Shown here piece after piece: positions 36,897 through 48,030 of a stretch of DNA of 64,000 nucleotides; the first letter of the stretch is position 1; every line of letters begins with the position of its first letter. Made by a program: the position numbers and the translations under genes. The DNA is from Streptomyces sp. NBC_01116 (GTDB lineage Bacteria > Actinomycetota > Actinomycetes > Streptomycetales > Streptomycetaceae): NCBI RefSeq assembly GCF_041435495.1, contig NZ_CP108644.1:1364001-1428000 (forward strand). The letters are read 5' to 3'. The notes beneath the pieces are model-generated. The model was not told the origin of the DNA, did not search any database, and saw nothing but the letters and a program-made list of their open reading frames with translations.

Positions 36897-37077
36897 GTCC
36901 TCTGTATTGTTTGTCAAAACAGCAGGTCAGGGCGGTGTTCTCGGCCGTTTCAGCGTGATGTCGTGGGTCTGCCGGGGGCTGTCGGACACCGTGGGGGCGT
37001 ACGGTCGCGGTGAGCCGCTGGGCCGTACGGAGCAGGTCCGGTGGGGCGTGCCCGACTGCCGCCGTACGGTCCGGAGC

Positions 37078-37779
37078 ATGCGCAGATCACTGGTGACCGC
37101 CGCCGTACTCCTCGCCCTGGCCGGCTCCCTCGGGGCCGGGCCCGCCGACGCCCCGCCCCTGCCGGACCGGCTGGCGGACACGGGCGGCGGCTCCCAGCTG
37201 ATCACCGCCGAGGCCCCGGACGCCGGCTCCACGACCGGGACCGTGACCTGGTGGGAACGGCGCGGGGGCAGGTGGGCGGAGGCCGGGTCGGCGCCCGCCA
37301 GGTTCGGGGCCAACGGGCTGGCCGAGGGGTCGACCCGGGAGCAGGGCACCAGCACCACGCCCACCGGGCTGTACGACCTGCCGTACGCCTTCGGCGTCGA
37401 GGAGGCCCCGGCCGGCACGACGTATCCCTACCGAGAGGTCACCGAGGACTCCTGGTGGTGCCAGGACAACGACGCGCGCGCGTACAACCGCTGGGTGGAG
37501 CCGCGTCCGGCGGACTGCCGGGCGGCGGAGGCCGAGCACCTGGTCTCCTACGGCACGCAGTACGCCCGCGCGCTGGTGATCGGATTCAACTACGACCGTC
37601 CGGTACGCGGCCGGGGCGCGGGCATCTTCCTGCACGTGAACGGGCGCGGGGCGACGGCCGGGTGCGTCTCGGTCCCGGCCGCCGCCATGGCGGAGATCCT
37701 CGCCTGGGCGGACCCGGAGCGCGCACCGCACATCGCGGTCGGCACCTCCTCGGGCCCGACCGCGATCACCCGCTACTGA
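37078..37779 (+). CDS. Secreted L,D-transpeptidase-like protein
   Basis: A 233-residue protein with a signal peptide (MRRSLVTAAVLLALAGSLGAG) and a YkuD-type catalytic end: FLHVNGRGATAGCVSVPAAAM, with the His and the Cys of the HxxxxxxxxGC motif. The fold links peptidoglycan stems through meso-diaminopimelate or trims them in the cell wall. ATG 37078. It interrupts the arginine genes on the opposite strand. Confidence 0.85.
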   Translation: MRRSLVTAAVLLALAGSLGAGPADAPPLPDRLADTGGGSQLITAEAPDAGSTTGTVTWWERRGGRWAEAGSAPARFGANGLAEGSTREQGTSTTPTGLYDLPYAFGVEEAPAGTTYPYREVTEDSWWCQDNDARAYNRWVEPRPADCRAAEAEHLVSYGTQYARALVIGFNYDRPVRGRGAGIFLHVNGRGATAGCVSVPAAAMAEILAWADPERAPHIAVGTSSGPTAITRY

Positions 37780-37789
37780 ACGGGGACGC

Positions 37790-38326
37790 TCAGCGGTCGT
37801 TCTGAGCGAGCCTCAGCAGGTGGTCGGCGAGCGCCTTGCCGCCGTTCGGGTCGCGGCTGATGAGCATCAGCGTGTCGTCGCCCGCGATGGTGCCGAGGAT
37901 GTCGTGCAGTTCGGCCTGGTCGATGGCCGAGGCGAGGAACTGGGCGGCGCCCGGCGGGGTGCGCAGCACCACGAGGTTGGCCGAGGCCTCCGCCGAGATG
38001 AGCAGTTCGGCCGAGAGCCGGCGCATCCGCTCCTCCTTGGCCGAGCCGCCGAGCGGGGCCTGCGGGGTGCGGAATCCGCCCTCGCTCGGCACCGCGTAGA
38101 TCAGCTCGCCGCCGGTGTTGCGGATCTTCACCGCGCCCAGCTCGTCGAGGTCCCGGGAGAGCGTCGCCTGGGTGACGCTCAGCCCGTCGTCGGCGAGGAG
38201 CTTGGCCAGCTGGCTCTGCGAGCGGACCGGCTGCCGGTTCAGGATGTCCACGATCCGGCGGTGGCGGGCGGTGCGGGTCTGCGGCACGGACGGCCCGCCG
38301 TGCTCGGATTCCTGCGCCTCGGTCAT
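37790..38326 (-). CDS. argR: Arginine repressor ArgR
   Basis: A 178-residue protein. Winged-helix N-terminus: [47 protein letters not shown]. The C-terminal trimerisation and arginine-binding domain ends in [22 protein letters not shown]. It represses arginine genes when arginine is plentiful. ATG 38326, 25 bases after argD, so it is the last gene of argCJBDR and controls its own operon. The N-terminal 14 residues are acidic and atypical. Confidence 0.94.
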   Translation of the reverse strand: MTEAQESEHGGPSVPQTRTARHRRIVDILNRQPVRSQSQLAKLLADDGLSVTQATLSRDLDELGAVKIRNTGGELIYAVPSEGGFRTPQAPLGGSAKEERMRRLSAELLISAEASANLVVLRTPPGAAQFLASAIDQAELHDILGTIAGDDTLMLISRDPNGGKALADHLLRLAQNDR

Positions 38327-38351
38327 CGTCGTCGCCTCATTCTCCGGAGGG

Positions 38352-39551
38352 TCATGCTCCGGATCGTCCGTCCCCGTATGCCGCGTCGAGAGCGCTCGGC
38401 AGGATCTCCAGGAACGCGTCCACCTCCGCGTCACCGATGATCAGCGGCGGCATGAGCCGTACGACATCGGGGGCGGGCGCGTTCACCAGGAGGCCGGCTC
38501 CCTGGGCCGCCTGCTGCACCTGCGGTGCGAGGGGTCCGGTGAGCACGATACCCAGCAGCAGACCCGAGCCGCGGACGTGGGAGACCAGCGGGTGTCCCAG
38601 CGCCTCCACGCCCTCGCGGATCCTCTCCCCCAGCCGCTTGACGTCGGCGAGCACGCCGTCGGCCGCGAGGGTGTCGATGACGGCGAGACCGGCGGCGCAG
38701 GCGACCGGGTTGCCGCCGAACGTCGTGCCGTGGTGCCCCGGCTTCAGCAGGTCGGCCGCCGCTCCGAAGGCGACCGTCGCGCCGATCGGCAGACCGCCGC
38801 CGAGGCCCTTGGCGAGGGTGACGATGTCCGGCTCGACGCCCTGGTGCGCCTGGTGCTCGAACCACTGGCCGCAGCGGCCGATGCCGGTCTGGACCTCGTC
38901 CAGGACGAGCAGGGTGCCGGTCGCCCGGGTGATCTCCCGGGCGGCCTCCAGATAGCCCTTGGGCGGGACGACGACGCCGTTCTCTCCCTGCGTCGGCTCG
39001 ATGATGACCAGCGCGGTGTCGGTGGTCACCGCTGCCCGCAGCGCGTCGGCGTCCCCGTACGGCACGTGGGTGACGTCGCCGGGCAGCGGGCGGAAGGGCT
39101 CCTGCTTGCCGGGCTGGCCGGTGAGGGCGAGCGCGCCCATCGTCCGGCCGTGGAAGCCGCCGTCGGTGGCGACCATGTGGCCGCGTCCGGTGAGCCGGCC
39201 GATCTTGAAGGCGGCCTCGTTGGCCTCCGCGCCGGAGTTGGCGAAGAAGACCCGCCCCTGACGGCCGAACAGCTGGAGCAGCCGCTCGGCGAGCGCGACG
39301 GGCGGCTCGGCGATGAACAGGTTCGACACGTGTCCCAGGGAGGCGATCTGGGTGGAGACGGCCTCGACGACGGCGGGGTGGGCGTGGCCGAGGGCGTTGA
39401 CCGCGATACCGCCGACGAAGTCGAGGTGGCGGGTGCCTTCCTCGTCCCAGACGTAGGCGCCCTCGCCGCGGACGAGCGGCAGCCGGGGCGTGCCGTAGTT
39501 GTCCATCAGCGCGCCCTGCCACCGCTCAGTGAGTCCTTCGGCGCCGGTCAT
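38352..39551 (-). CDS. argD: Acetylornithine aminotransferase
   Basis: A 399-residue class III PLP aminotransferase: [15 protein letters not shown], the PLP lysine motif [17 protein letters not shown] and [15 protein letters not shown]. It makes N-acetylornithine from the semialdehyde with glutamate. Its ATG overlaps the argB stop (ATGA). Belongs to argCJBDR. Confidence 0.94.
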   Translation of the reverse strand: MTGAEGLTERWQGALMDNYGTPRLPLVRGEGAYVWDEEGTRHLDFVGGIAVNALGHAHPAVVEAVSTQIASLGHVSNLFIAEPPVALAERLLQLFGRQGRVFFANSGAEANEAAFKIGRLTGRGHMVATDGGFHGRTMGALALTGQPGKQEPFRPLPGDVTHVPYGDADALRAAVTTDTALVIIEPTQGENGVVVPPKGYLEAAREITRATGTLLVLDEVQTGIGRCGQWFEHQAHQGVEPDIVTLAKGLGGGLPIGATVAFGAAADLLKPGHHGTTFGGNPVACAAGLAVIDTLAADGVLADVKRLGERIREGVEALGHPLVSHVRGSGLLLGIVLTGPLAPQVQQAAQGAGLLVNAPAPDVVRLMPPLIIGDAEVDAFLEILPSALDAAYGDGRSGA

Positions 39552-40521
39552 GATTCCCCCTGCTGCTGGTGTCCGTGCGTGGCCGGTGTTCCGTGTACGC
39601 CGGTTCCGTGTACGTCTGTTCCGTGTACGTCGATGGGGGCGTCGGGCACCACCATCGTGCCGATGCCCTCGTCGGTGAAGATCTCCAGCAGGATCGAGTG
39701 CTGGACGCGGCCGTCGATGACGCGGGCGGTCTCGACGCCGTTGCGCACGGCGTGCAGACAGCCCTGCATCTTGGGGACCATGCCGCTGGACAGCTCGGGC
39801 AGCAGCTTCTCCAGCTGGCTCGCGGTGAGCCGGCTGATGACGTCGTCGCTGTTGGGCCAGTCCTCGTAGAGCCCTTCGACGTCGGTGAGGACCATCAGGG
39901 TCTCGGCGTTCAGGGCGGCGGCGAGCGCGGCGGCCGCGGTGTCGGCGTTGACGTTGTAGACGTGGTGGTCGTCGGCGGAGCGGGCGATGGAGGAGATGAC
40001 CGGGATGCGGCCGTCGTCCAGCAGCGCCTGGATGGCCCCGGTGTCGATGGCGGTGATCTCGCCGACCCGGCCGATGTCGACGCTCTCGCCGTCGATGGTG
40101 GGCCGGTGCTGGGTGGCGGTGATGGTGTGGGCGTCCTCACCGGTCATGCCGACGGCGAGGGGGCCGTGCTGGTTGAGGAGGCCGACCAGCTCGCGCTGGA
40201 CCTGTCCGGCGAGCACCATCCGGACGACGTCCATCGCCTCGGGGGTGGTGACCCGCAGCCCGGCCTTGAACTCGCTGACCAGGCCCTGCTTGTCGAGCTG
40301 GGCGCTGATCTGCGGGCCGCCGCCGTGCACGACGACGGGCTTGAGGCCGGCGTGCCGCAGGAAGACGACGTCCTGGGCGAAGGCGGCCTTCAGCTCCTCG
40401 TCGATCATGGCGTTGCCGCCGAACTTGATCACGACGGTCCTGCCGTGGTGCCGGGTCAGCCAGGGCAGCGCCTCGACGAGGATCTGCGCCTTCGGGAGTG
40501 CGGTGTGCTTCCGCGCGGTGC

Positions 40522-40525
<4 letters not shown>
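39548..40525 (-). CDS. argB: Acetylglutamate kinase with repetitive C-terminal tail
   Basis: A 325-residue amino-acid kinase: [19 protein letters not shown] (ATP), [13 protein letters not shown] and [18 protein letters not shown]. It phosphorylates N-acetylglutamate, the committed arginine step, and is normally inhibited by arginine. The last 25 residues are a His/Gly repeat ([20 protein letters not shown]) coded by three near-identical 15-base units. The tail lies beyond the usual end of the family and may be a recent expansion. ATG 40525 overlaps the argJ stop. Confidence 0.94.
39588..39632. repeat. 15-bp tandem repeat in the argB 3' end
   Basis: Three tandem copies (39588-39602, 39603-39617, 39618-39632) of GTTCCGTGTACGYCN on the plus strand, in frame, coding for VHGTx pentads. 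Confidence 0.85.
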
Positions 40526-42756
<2,231 letters not shown>

Positions 42757-42804
42757 AGAGTCATCGGTGCGGGGCAGCACTTGACCAGGGAACGGCGACC
42801 CTTA

Positions 42805-42828
42805 ATAGTTAAGGACATGCCTAACTAT
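42805..42828. promoter_or_regulatory. Palindromic operator over the ArsR start codon
   Basis: ATAGTTA and TAACTAT (42805-42811 and 42822-42828) around 10 bases that include the ATG at 42817. Binding of the ArsR protein here would block its own transcription. Confidence 0.55.
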
Positions 42829-43170
42829 GGCGAACCGCTGGACCGGGTGTTCCAGGCACTGGCGGACGGGACGCGCCGCGCGATGGTGGAGCGCCTGATC
42901 CGCGGGCCGGTGTCGGTCAGCGAACTGGCCAGGCCGCTGGAGATGTCGCTGCCGGCGGCCATGCAGCACATCCAGGTGCTGGAGGCCTGCGGGCTGGTCA
43001 GCTCAGAGAAGGCCGGCCGCGTCCGCACCTGCCGCATCGAGCCGGACGTGCTGCGGGCGGCCGAGGACTGGCTCGCCGAGCAGCGCACGTTCTGGGAACG
43101 GCGGCTGGACCGGCTCGGCGACTACCTGCTCGACGATCCCGGCACACCGGAGCAAAGGGGTTCCCAGTGA
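42817..43170 (+). CDS. ArsR-family winged-helix regulator
   Basis: A 117-residue regulator starting MPNYGEPLDRVFQALADGTRRAMVERL. The recognition helix is SVSELARPLEMSLPAAMQHIQVLEACGLV, followed by EKAGRVRTCRI. It belongs to the ArsR group paired with SRPBCC proteins. No metal-binding Cys set is visible. ATG 42817 lies inside a palindrome, suggesting repression of its own operon. Its stop overlaps the next start. Confidence 0.85.
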   Translation: MPNYGEPLDRVFQALADGTRRAMVERLIRGPVSVSELARPLEMSLPAAMQHIQVLEACGLVSSEKAGRVRTCRIEPDVLRAAEDWLAEQRTFWERRLDRLGDYLLDDPGTPEQRGSQ

Positions 43171-43628
43171 TGATCGACCGTTCCGTCACGCACGCCACGT
43201 TCACCCTGGAACGGCTCTACCCGGCCACGGCGGCCCGGGTGTTCGCCGCATGGGCCGACCCGGAGGCGAAGGCCCGCTGGTTCTCCACGCCCGACGCCGA
43301 CCATGAGCTGGACTTCCGGGTCGGGGGCCGGGAGATCAACCGCCGCCGTCCGGACGGCGGCCCGTCGTTGACGTTCGAGTCGCTGTACCGCGACATCGTC
43401 CCGGACGAGCGCATCGTCTACACCTCCGTGCTGCACGTGGGGCCGGACCTCGCGACGGCGTCGCTGACGACCGTGGAGTTCTGCCCGGCCGACAGGGGAG
43501 CCCGGCTGGTCCTCACCGAGCAGGGCACCTTCCTCGACGGCCGGGAGGAGCCCTCCTGGCGGCGGCTCGGAACCGGCGACTGGCTCGACGCCCTGGGCGT
43601 CGGGCTGGGTACGGGAGGACAGGGGTGA
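43170..43628 (+). CDS. SRPBCC (AHSA1-type) ligand-binding protein
   Basis: A 152-residue START-like fold: ATFTLERLYPATAARVFAAWADPEAKARWF at the N-terminus, a long strand region and a C-terminal amphipathic helix. AHSA1 proteins bind a hydrophobic ligand; role here unknown. The pairing with an upstream ArsR gene is common. A GTG 3 bases earlier is an alternative start. Confidence 0.8.
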   Translation: MIDRSVTHATFTLERLYPATAARVFAAWADPEAKARWFSTPDADHELDFRVGGREINRRRPDGGPSLTFESLYRDIVPDERIVYTSVLHVGPDLATASLTTVEFCPADRGARLVLTEQGTFLDGREEPSWRRLGTGDWLDALGVGLGTGGQG

Positions 43629-43706
43629 GCGGGCCGCCGAGGAGGTCGCGGCGCCTCCCGCGGAACCGGCCGACCGCGTTCCCGCCCGACCCCTCGAGGA
43701 GCTTCC

Positions 43707-44225
43707 ATGTCCGACCGTGAACCGATGACCGAGCTCGGCCCGTTCAGCGACTCCGACGCCGACGCGACCCCCTGGCCGACCGCACTGCGCGAGCTCCGGC
43801 GGGCGCGACTGTTCTGGCTGTCCACCGTCCGCCCCGACGGCCGGCCCCATGTGACACCGTTGCTGGCCGTCTGGACCGGCGGCGCCCTGTACTTCGCCAC
43901 CGGCGACCAGGAACGCAAGGCGCGCAACCTCCGCGTCAACGACCACTGCACCATGACGACCGGCACGAACATCCTGGACGGTATCGACATCACCGTCGAA
44001 GGACGTGCCGAGCCGGTGCGCGACCCGGCCGAACGCGGCACCACCGCCGACGCCTACGAGAGCAAGTACGGCGACCTCCTGACGAGCCCGGAGGGCACCT
44101 GGTACGGCCTCGGTGACACCATCCGCTCCGGCGAGGTGCTGCTGTATCGCATCGCCCCGGAGACCGGGTTCGCCTTCGGAAAGGGCGCGGCGTACAGCCA
44201 GACCCGCTACCGCTTCCAGCGCTGA
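43707..44225 (+). CDS. Pyridoxamine 5'-phosphate oxidase-like flavin/F420-binding protein
   Basis: A 172-residue split-barrel protein. The strand LFWLSTVRPDGRPHVTPLLAVW and the GALYFATGDQERKARNL turn are typical of the PNPOx-like group that binds FMN or F420. It probably reduces a small substrate. ATG 43707 with AGGAG about 10 bases ahead. Ends before a convergent hairpin. Confidence 0.8.
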   Translation: MSDREPMTELGPFSDSDADATPWPTALRELRRARLFWLSTVRPDGRPHVTPLLAVWTGGALYFATGDQERKARNLRVNDHCTMTTGTNILDGIDITVEGRAEPVRDPAERGTTADAYESKYGDLLTSPEGTWYGLGDTIRSGEVLLYRIAPETGFAFGKGAAYSQTRYRFQR

Positions 44226-44301
44226 CCTTCCGGACAGCCGAACCGACCGGATCGACCGGAGCGGCACCGCGGTGAGCGTCCGATCGGCGCATGCCCGGCG
44301 A

Positions 44302-44324
44302 CCGTGGCCCGTACAGGGCCACGG
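44302..44324. terminator. Bidirectional terminator
   Basis: Perfect 9-base arms (44302-44310 and 44316-44324) with a GTACA loop, between convergent genes. Confidence 0.7.
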
Positions 44325-44359
44325 GCGGCGGCGCATGCGGCCGTGCGTGGAGCGGGGTG

Positions 44360-44704
44360 TCAGTGGAAGACGACCGAACGCACCTTCAGCCGCTCCGAGG
44401 CCCCGCCGGTGTGCGGGCGGAGCGGGAAGGAAGCGCCCTCGCAGTCCACGTCCGTGAAGACCTCCGCCCAGGCGTCGGTGCGGTTCTTCGGGGAGTGCCC
44501 GGGCTCGGGGTTCTCCAGGCCGACGCCCGGGAGGTTGACGCACTCGCCGCTGGGCGGGCTGTTCAGGAAGCCGGTCGCCTCGTACCCCTCGACGGTCACG
44601 TAGTCGTAGCGGAACTGCCCCTCGGCGGCCGACGCGGAAGAGGGAACGGCGGCGAGCAGCAGAGCGGCGCCGAGAACGGCGGGAAGGGTGGAGCGAAAGC
44701 GCAT
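44360..44704 (-). CDS. Small secreted protein
   Basis: A 114-residue protein with a Sec signal (MRFRSTLPAVLGAALLLAAV...SASA, cut after about residue 27). The mature part has two Cys (GECVNLPG and VDCEGASF) likely joined by a disulfide. No family recognised. AGAAGGA precedes the ATG at 44704. Exported small structural or signal protein is possible. Confidence 0.75.
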   Translation of the reverse strand: MRFRSTLPAVLGAALLLAAVPSSASAAEGQFRYDYVTVEGYEATGFLNSPPSGECVNLPGVGLENPEPGHSPKNRTDAWAEVFTDVDCEGASFPLRPHTGGASERLKVRSVVFH

Positions 44705-45055
44705 GGGTGAAATCCTTCTGGGCGATGGGGTGTTGCGATGGGACTGCCGCGCCCCTCCCCCGGCCCGCGGGCAGGCAGACAGGTCCGGTTCCGGGTGGGG
44801 CCTCGCGCAGGGATGTGTTTCCGCAGGCGCACTGACGCACGGATCACCGAGGCGACAGCGCCGTGACCCTGCGTACATATGGTGACACACAAAGCGACCT
44901 ACCATGATCCAGAGTGGCCGCCGGGACCCGGTTCGGGACCGGCGGGCGCTACCTCGTGGCCCTTGTGCCGTCGGAACGGTGCTGGTCGCCCTCTGCACGC
45001 TCCCTCTCCGCCTGCTCCGCCTCGGGCACCCGTCACGCGGGAGGGCGCAGCGGCG
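44705..45055. other. Intergenic region
   Basis: 351 bases between two leftward genes. It holds an AT-rich patch (44873-44910) that probably carries the promoter of the secreted protein gene, and an imperfect hairpin near 44918-44945 that may end the upstream gene. Nothing else was recognised. Confidence 0.45.
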
Positions 45056-45385
45056 CTACGCCACGTCCCGTCGGACGAGCGCCTCGGCCACCGGCGTGCC
45101 GCTGCGCCGCGCGTACGTCAGCCGCTCACGCACCTCACGCGGCGTCCTCGGACGGAATCCGGGCCCGCCGCAGCAGCTCTTGTGGAACCCCACGCCCGCG
45201 TTCAGCAGCACCGTGAGGGCCCGCCAGGCCGCGATGTCCCGCCGCCGCGGTGCCGCGAACGCCGACCCCACGTGGATCATCGGCTCCGCGCAGCGCGGAC
45301 AGCTCCGCTGCCTTGCCCGGTCGTGGGTCTGCTTGAAGGAGGCGCGGCAGGGGAGGCAGACGTACGAGGTCTTCGCATGGCTCAC
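45056..45385 (-). CDS. Zinc-ribbon-like hypothetical protein
   Basis: A 109-residue protein with two CxxC pairs, YVCLPCRASFKQ near residue 9 and CPRCAEPMIHVG near residue 29, forming a likely zinc ribbon, then a helical region with CCGG. Such proteins are sometimes mislabelled as deoxyxylulose-phosphate synthase; there is no basis for that here. Function unknown. Confidence 0.72.
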   Translation of the reverse strand: MSHAKTSYVCLPCRASFKQTHDRARQRSCPRCAEPMIHVGSAFAAPRRRDIAAWRALTVLLNAGVGFHKSCCGGPGFRPRTPREVRERLTYARRSGTPVAEALVRRDVA

Positions 45386-45564
45386 CCGCCCAGCCTAGGG
45401 ATCGCCCCGGGAGGCGGCCATCGACTTTCTTCGGACCCCCGTCAGAGCCGTACGACACGGGCGGAGGCGATACTGGTCGTAGCAGTCGCCCCGCCGCCGA
45501 ACCGGCTCCTGGCCGGGGCGGCCGGTGGGGCCCGCCTTGCCGATGCCTTCGAGGGGAGCCGTTC

Positions 45565-46173
45565 ATGACCACGGCGAAAGACCTGTTCATCATCGCCATG
45601 GATCCGGTGCCGGAACACACGGTGGGGCAGGGCGACCTGTCGCTCGCACTCGCGGGAGCCGAGCTGCTCGATCTCGTCGCTGCGGGAGCCGTCACCGTGG
45701 AGGGCGACCTGATCGTGCCGGGCGGGTCGCCGGCGCCGGACGACCGACTCCTCGGCGAGGCCGCCGCACGGATCACCGGGGAGCCGCCCTACGAGCGGAT
45801 CGAGGACTGGCTGTGGCGCCGCGGCCGGGACCTCGCGGGAACCTACCAGGACACGCTGGAGAAGGACGGCGAGCTCACGCAGAAGAGAAGCGGCCGGCTG
45901 CCCTTCGGCCCCAGGCGCGTGGAGCTGGTCGACACACCCGGCCGGCACCGGGCCGTCGCCCGCCAGGACGAGGGAGAACCCGTCCTGGCCGCCCTCGCGT
46001 CGGCCGTGGGCATCGAGGGCGGAAGGTCGGGTGACGACGAGCCCAGCCTCGACGACGAGACGGCGACGACCGTGGTCGCCACCGTCCACGAAGCCGTGAT
46101 GGAGCTGGAGGCCGTACGCCAGAGGCGGACCATCGAGAACACGGCCTTCGCCAACGTCTGGCGCGGACCGTGA
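45565..46173 (+). CDS. GOLPH3/VPS74-domain protein
   Basis: A 202-residue GPP34-type protein: TTAKDLFIIAMDP start, LSLALAGAELLDLVAAGAVTVEGDLIVP and IEDWLWRRGRDL. In eukaryotes the fold binds PI4P and Golgi enzymes; actinobacterial members are of unknown role. ATG 45565, GAGGGGAG upstream. It is followed 84 bases on by the HEAT gene. Confidence 0.82.
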   Translation: MTTAKDLFIIAMDPVPEHTVGQGDLSLALAGAELLDLVAAGAVTVEGDLIVPGGSPAPDDRLLGEAAARITGEPPYERIEDWLWRRGRDLAGTYQDTLEKDGELTQKRSGRLPFGPRRVELVDTPGRHRAVARQDEGEPVLAALASAVGIEGGRSGDDEPSLDDETATTVVATVHEAVMELEAVRQRRTIENTAFANVWRGP

Positions 46174-46204
46174 GCCGGAGCCCCCGGCCCGGCACACCGC
46201 AGGG

Positions 46205-46235
46205 TTGACCTTGACACGGTGACAAGCTCTTCACT
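46205..46235 (+). promoter_or_regulatory. MerR-type promoter with central palindrome
   Basis: A TTGACC box (46205-46210) is followed by a palindrome CTTGACACGGTGACAAG (46210-46226, 7 of 8 pairs) and then a weak TTCACT box at 46230-46235, a 19-base spacing. This is the layout that MerR activators correct by twisting DNA. A MerR gene is two genes downstream, so self-activation of the operon is likely. Confidence 0.65.
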
Positions 46236-46257
46236 GCTTGCCGAGGAGGTGGTCTCG

Positions 46258-47028
46258 ATGACGGTCACGGGACACGACACGGACAAGGTACGAGCGCTGC
46301 GTGGGCTGGAGGACGACCGTGCGTCGGTGCGGCTGCGAGCCGCTCTGGCGGTCGGCTCGACGCCGGATCCGGGCTTCGTCGGCGCGCTCGTCGAGCGGTG
46401 CGCGGTCGAGCCGGAGTTCTTCGTACGCGACATGCTGACCTGGGCGCTCACCCGCCACCCGGTGTCCGTCACGCTTCCCCGGTTGCTCCGCGAGCTCCAT
46501 TCCGAGCGGACGCGGGCGCGGAGCCAGGCACTGCACACGCTGTCCAAGATCGGGGACCGGAGGGCGTGGCCGGCGATCACCCGGGCGTTCCTGACCGACG
46601 CCGACGACGAGGTGGCGCGGAGTGCCTGGCGGGCGGCGGTCGTCCTCGTACCGGAAGGGGAGGAGGCCGCGTTGGCCGGGGTGCTGGTGTCGCAGCTCGG
46701 GCGCGGCGGGCGGGAGACGCGGCTGAGCCTCAGCCAGGCGCTGGTCGCGCTGGGGGACGCGATGGAGTCGGCCCTGGCCGCCGCGGCGAGGAACCCCGAC
46801 CCGCTCGTCCGCGCGCACGCGCTCGCCACCCAGCGGCTGCTGCGCGACCCGGACGCCGGGTTCACGCTCGCCGTGGAGGAGGCGAAGCGCGTCGTGGCCC
46901 TCGGCGGCCATGGCGCCTCCGAAGGCTTGGAGGGTTCCGGCGGCTCCGGCGGCGTCAGTGGCGTCGGCGGCTCCGGCGGCGTCAGCGGCTCCGGCGGCGT
47001 CAGCGGCTCGGATGAGGAAGGTCCGTAG
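46258..47028 (+). CDS. HEAT-repeat protein
   Basis: A 256-residue alpha-helical HEAT/armadillo repeat protein (RGLEDDRASVRLRAALAVG, DMLTWALTRHPVSVTLPRLLREL, QALHTLSKIGDRRAWPAITRAFL) ending in a Gly/Ser-rich tail of GSGGVSG repeats. ATG 46258 has GAGGAGG upstream and lies after the MerR-type promoter. It is 3 bases before the MerR-HEAT gene and shares HEAT repeats with it. Confidence 0.82.
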   Translation: MTVTGHDTDKVRALRGLEDDRASVRLRAALAVGSTPDPGFVGALVERCAVEPEFFVRDMLTWALTRHPVSVTLPRLLRELHSERTRARSQALHTLSKIGDRRAWPAITRAFLTDADDEVARSAWRAAVVLVPEGEEAALAGVLVSQLGRGGRETRLSLSQALVALGDAMESALAAAARNPDPLVRAHALATQRLLRDPDAGFTLAVEEAKRVVALGGHGASEGLEGSGGSGGVSGVGGSGGVSGSGGVSGSDEEGP

Positions 47029-47031
47029 GGC

Positions 47032-48030
47032 GTGCTGATCGGTGAAGTCGCGCGGCGGTCCGGGGTCAGTGCCCGCATGCTCCGGCACTACGAGTCGCTC
47101 GGTCTGGTGCGGCCCTCGGGCCGTACCGGGTCCGGCTACCGGGAGTACTCCGGGGCGGACATCCAGCGGATCTTCCATGTCGAGAGCCTGCGGGCGGTGG
47201 GACTGTCACTGCGGGAGATCGGGCGCGCCCTCGACGATCCCGGCTTCACTCCCTCCGCACTCGTCGACGACCTGATCCGTCGGACACGCGAACGCATCGC
47301 GGTGGAGACCGAGTTGCTCACCCGGCTGCATCGGGTCCACGCCACGGATCCGGCCGGCTGGGAGGACGTCCTCCAGGTCGTCACGCTCCTGGGGGCGTTG
47401 GGCTCCAAGAGTCCCGCCGCCCGCCAGCGGGCCGCCCTCGCCTCGGTCGACGAGGTTCCGGTGGAGGCCCTGGTCGAGGCGGCGCTCGACGAGGGCGACC
47501 CGCATGTGGCCGGGGCCCTTCGCTGGGCACTGGCGCGATCGGGCGGCGGCGGCCCGGCGCTGCTGGCCGAGGGACTCGGCTCACCGGTGGCCGCGGTGCG
47601 CGAACGCGCCGTACGGGCCCTCGCCGAGATGCCCGGCGGCGAGGCCACCGCGCTGCTGCGGGACGCCCTGGCGAGCCCCGATGCCGTGGTCCGCGGCTAC
47701 GCCGCTCCGGCCCTCGCGGCACGGGGCGAGGCGACCGCTGTCCCGGCCCTCGTCGATCTGGTCGTGGCGGGGACGAACGACACCGACGCGGCCGACGCGC
47801 TGAGCCTGCTGGCCGCCGACGACGCGGCGGCCGACCGGATCGCGACCGTGCTCGCCGACCGGATCGCCCGCGACACCACCGGCACGTCGGCGCGCGGGCG
47901 GCTGGTCCAGGCGCTGGGTGGCGTCCCGGGGGCGGGTTCCTCACGCGCCCTCCGGGAGCTGCTGCACGACGAGGACCGTGCCGTCGCGCTGACGGCGGCG
48001 TACCTGGTTCAGCTGCGCGAGGCGGAGTGA
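47032..48030 (+). CDS. MerR regulator with HEAT-repeat sensor half
   Basis: A 332-residue regulator. Residues 1-70 are a MerR winged helix (LIGEVARRSGVSARMLRHYESLGLVRPSGRTGSGYREYSG). A coiled-coil dimer helix (LIRRTRERIAVETELLTRLHRV) follows, and the remainder is four or five HEAT repeats rather than a small ligand pocket. It likely reads a protein partner, perhaps the HEAT protein encoded just before. GTG 47032, 3 bases after that gene. Confidence 0.85.
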   Translation: MLIGEVARRSGVSARMLRHYESLGLVRPSGRTGSGYREYSGADIQRIFHVESLRAVGLSLREIGRALDDPGFTPSALVDDLIRRTRERIAVETELLTRLHRVHATDPAGWEDVLQVVTLLGALGSKSPAARQRAALASVDEVPVEALVEAALDEGDPHVAGALRWALARSGGGGPALLAEGLGSPVAAVRERAVRALAEMPGGEATALLRDALASPDAVVRGYAAPALAARGEATAVPALVDLVVAGTNDTDAADALSLLAADDAAADRIATVLADRIARDTTGTSARGRLVQALGGVPGAGSSRALRELLHDEDRAVALTAAYLVQLREAE

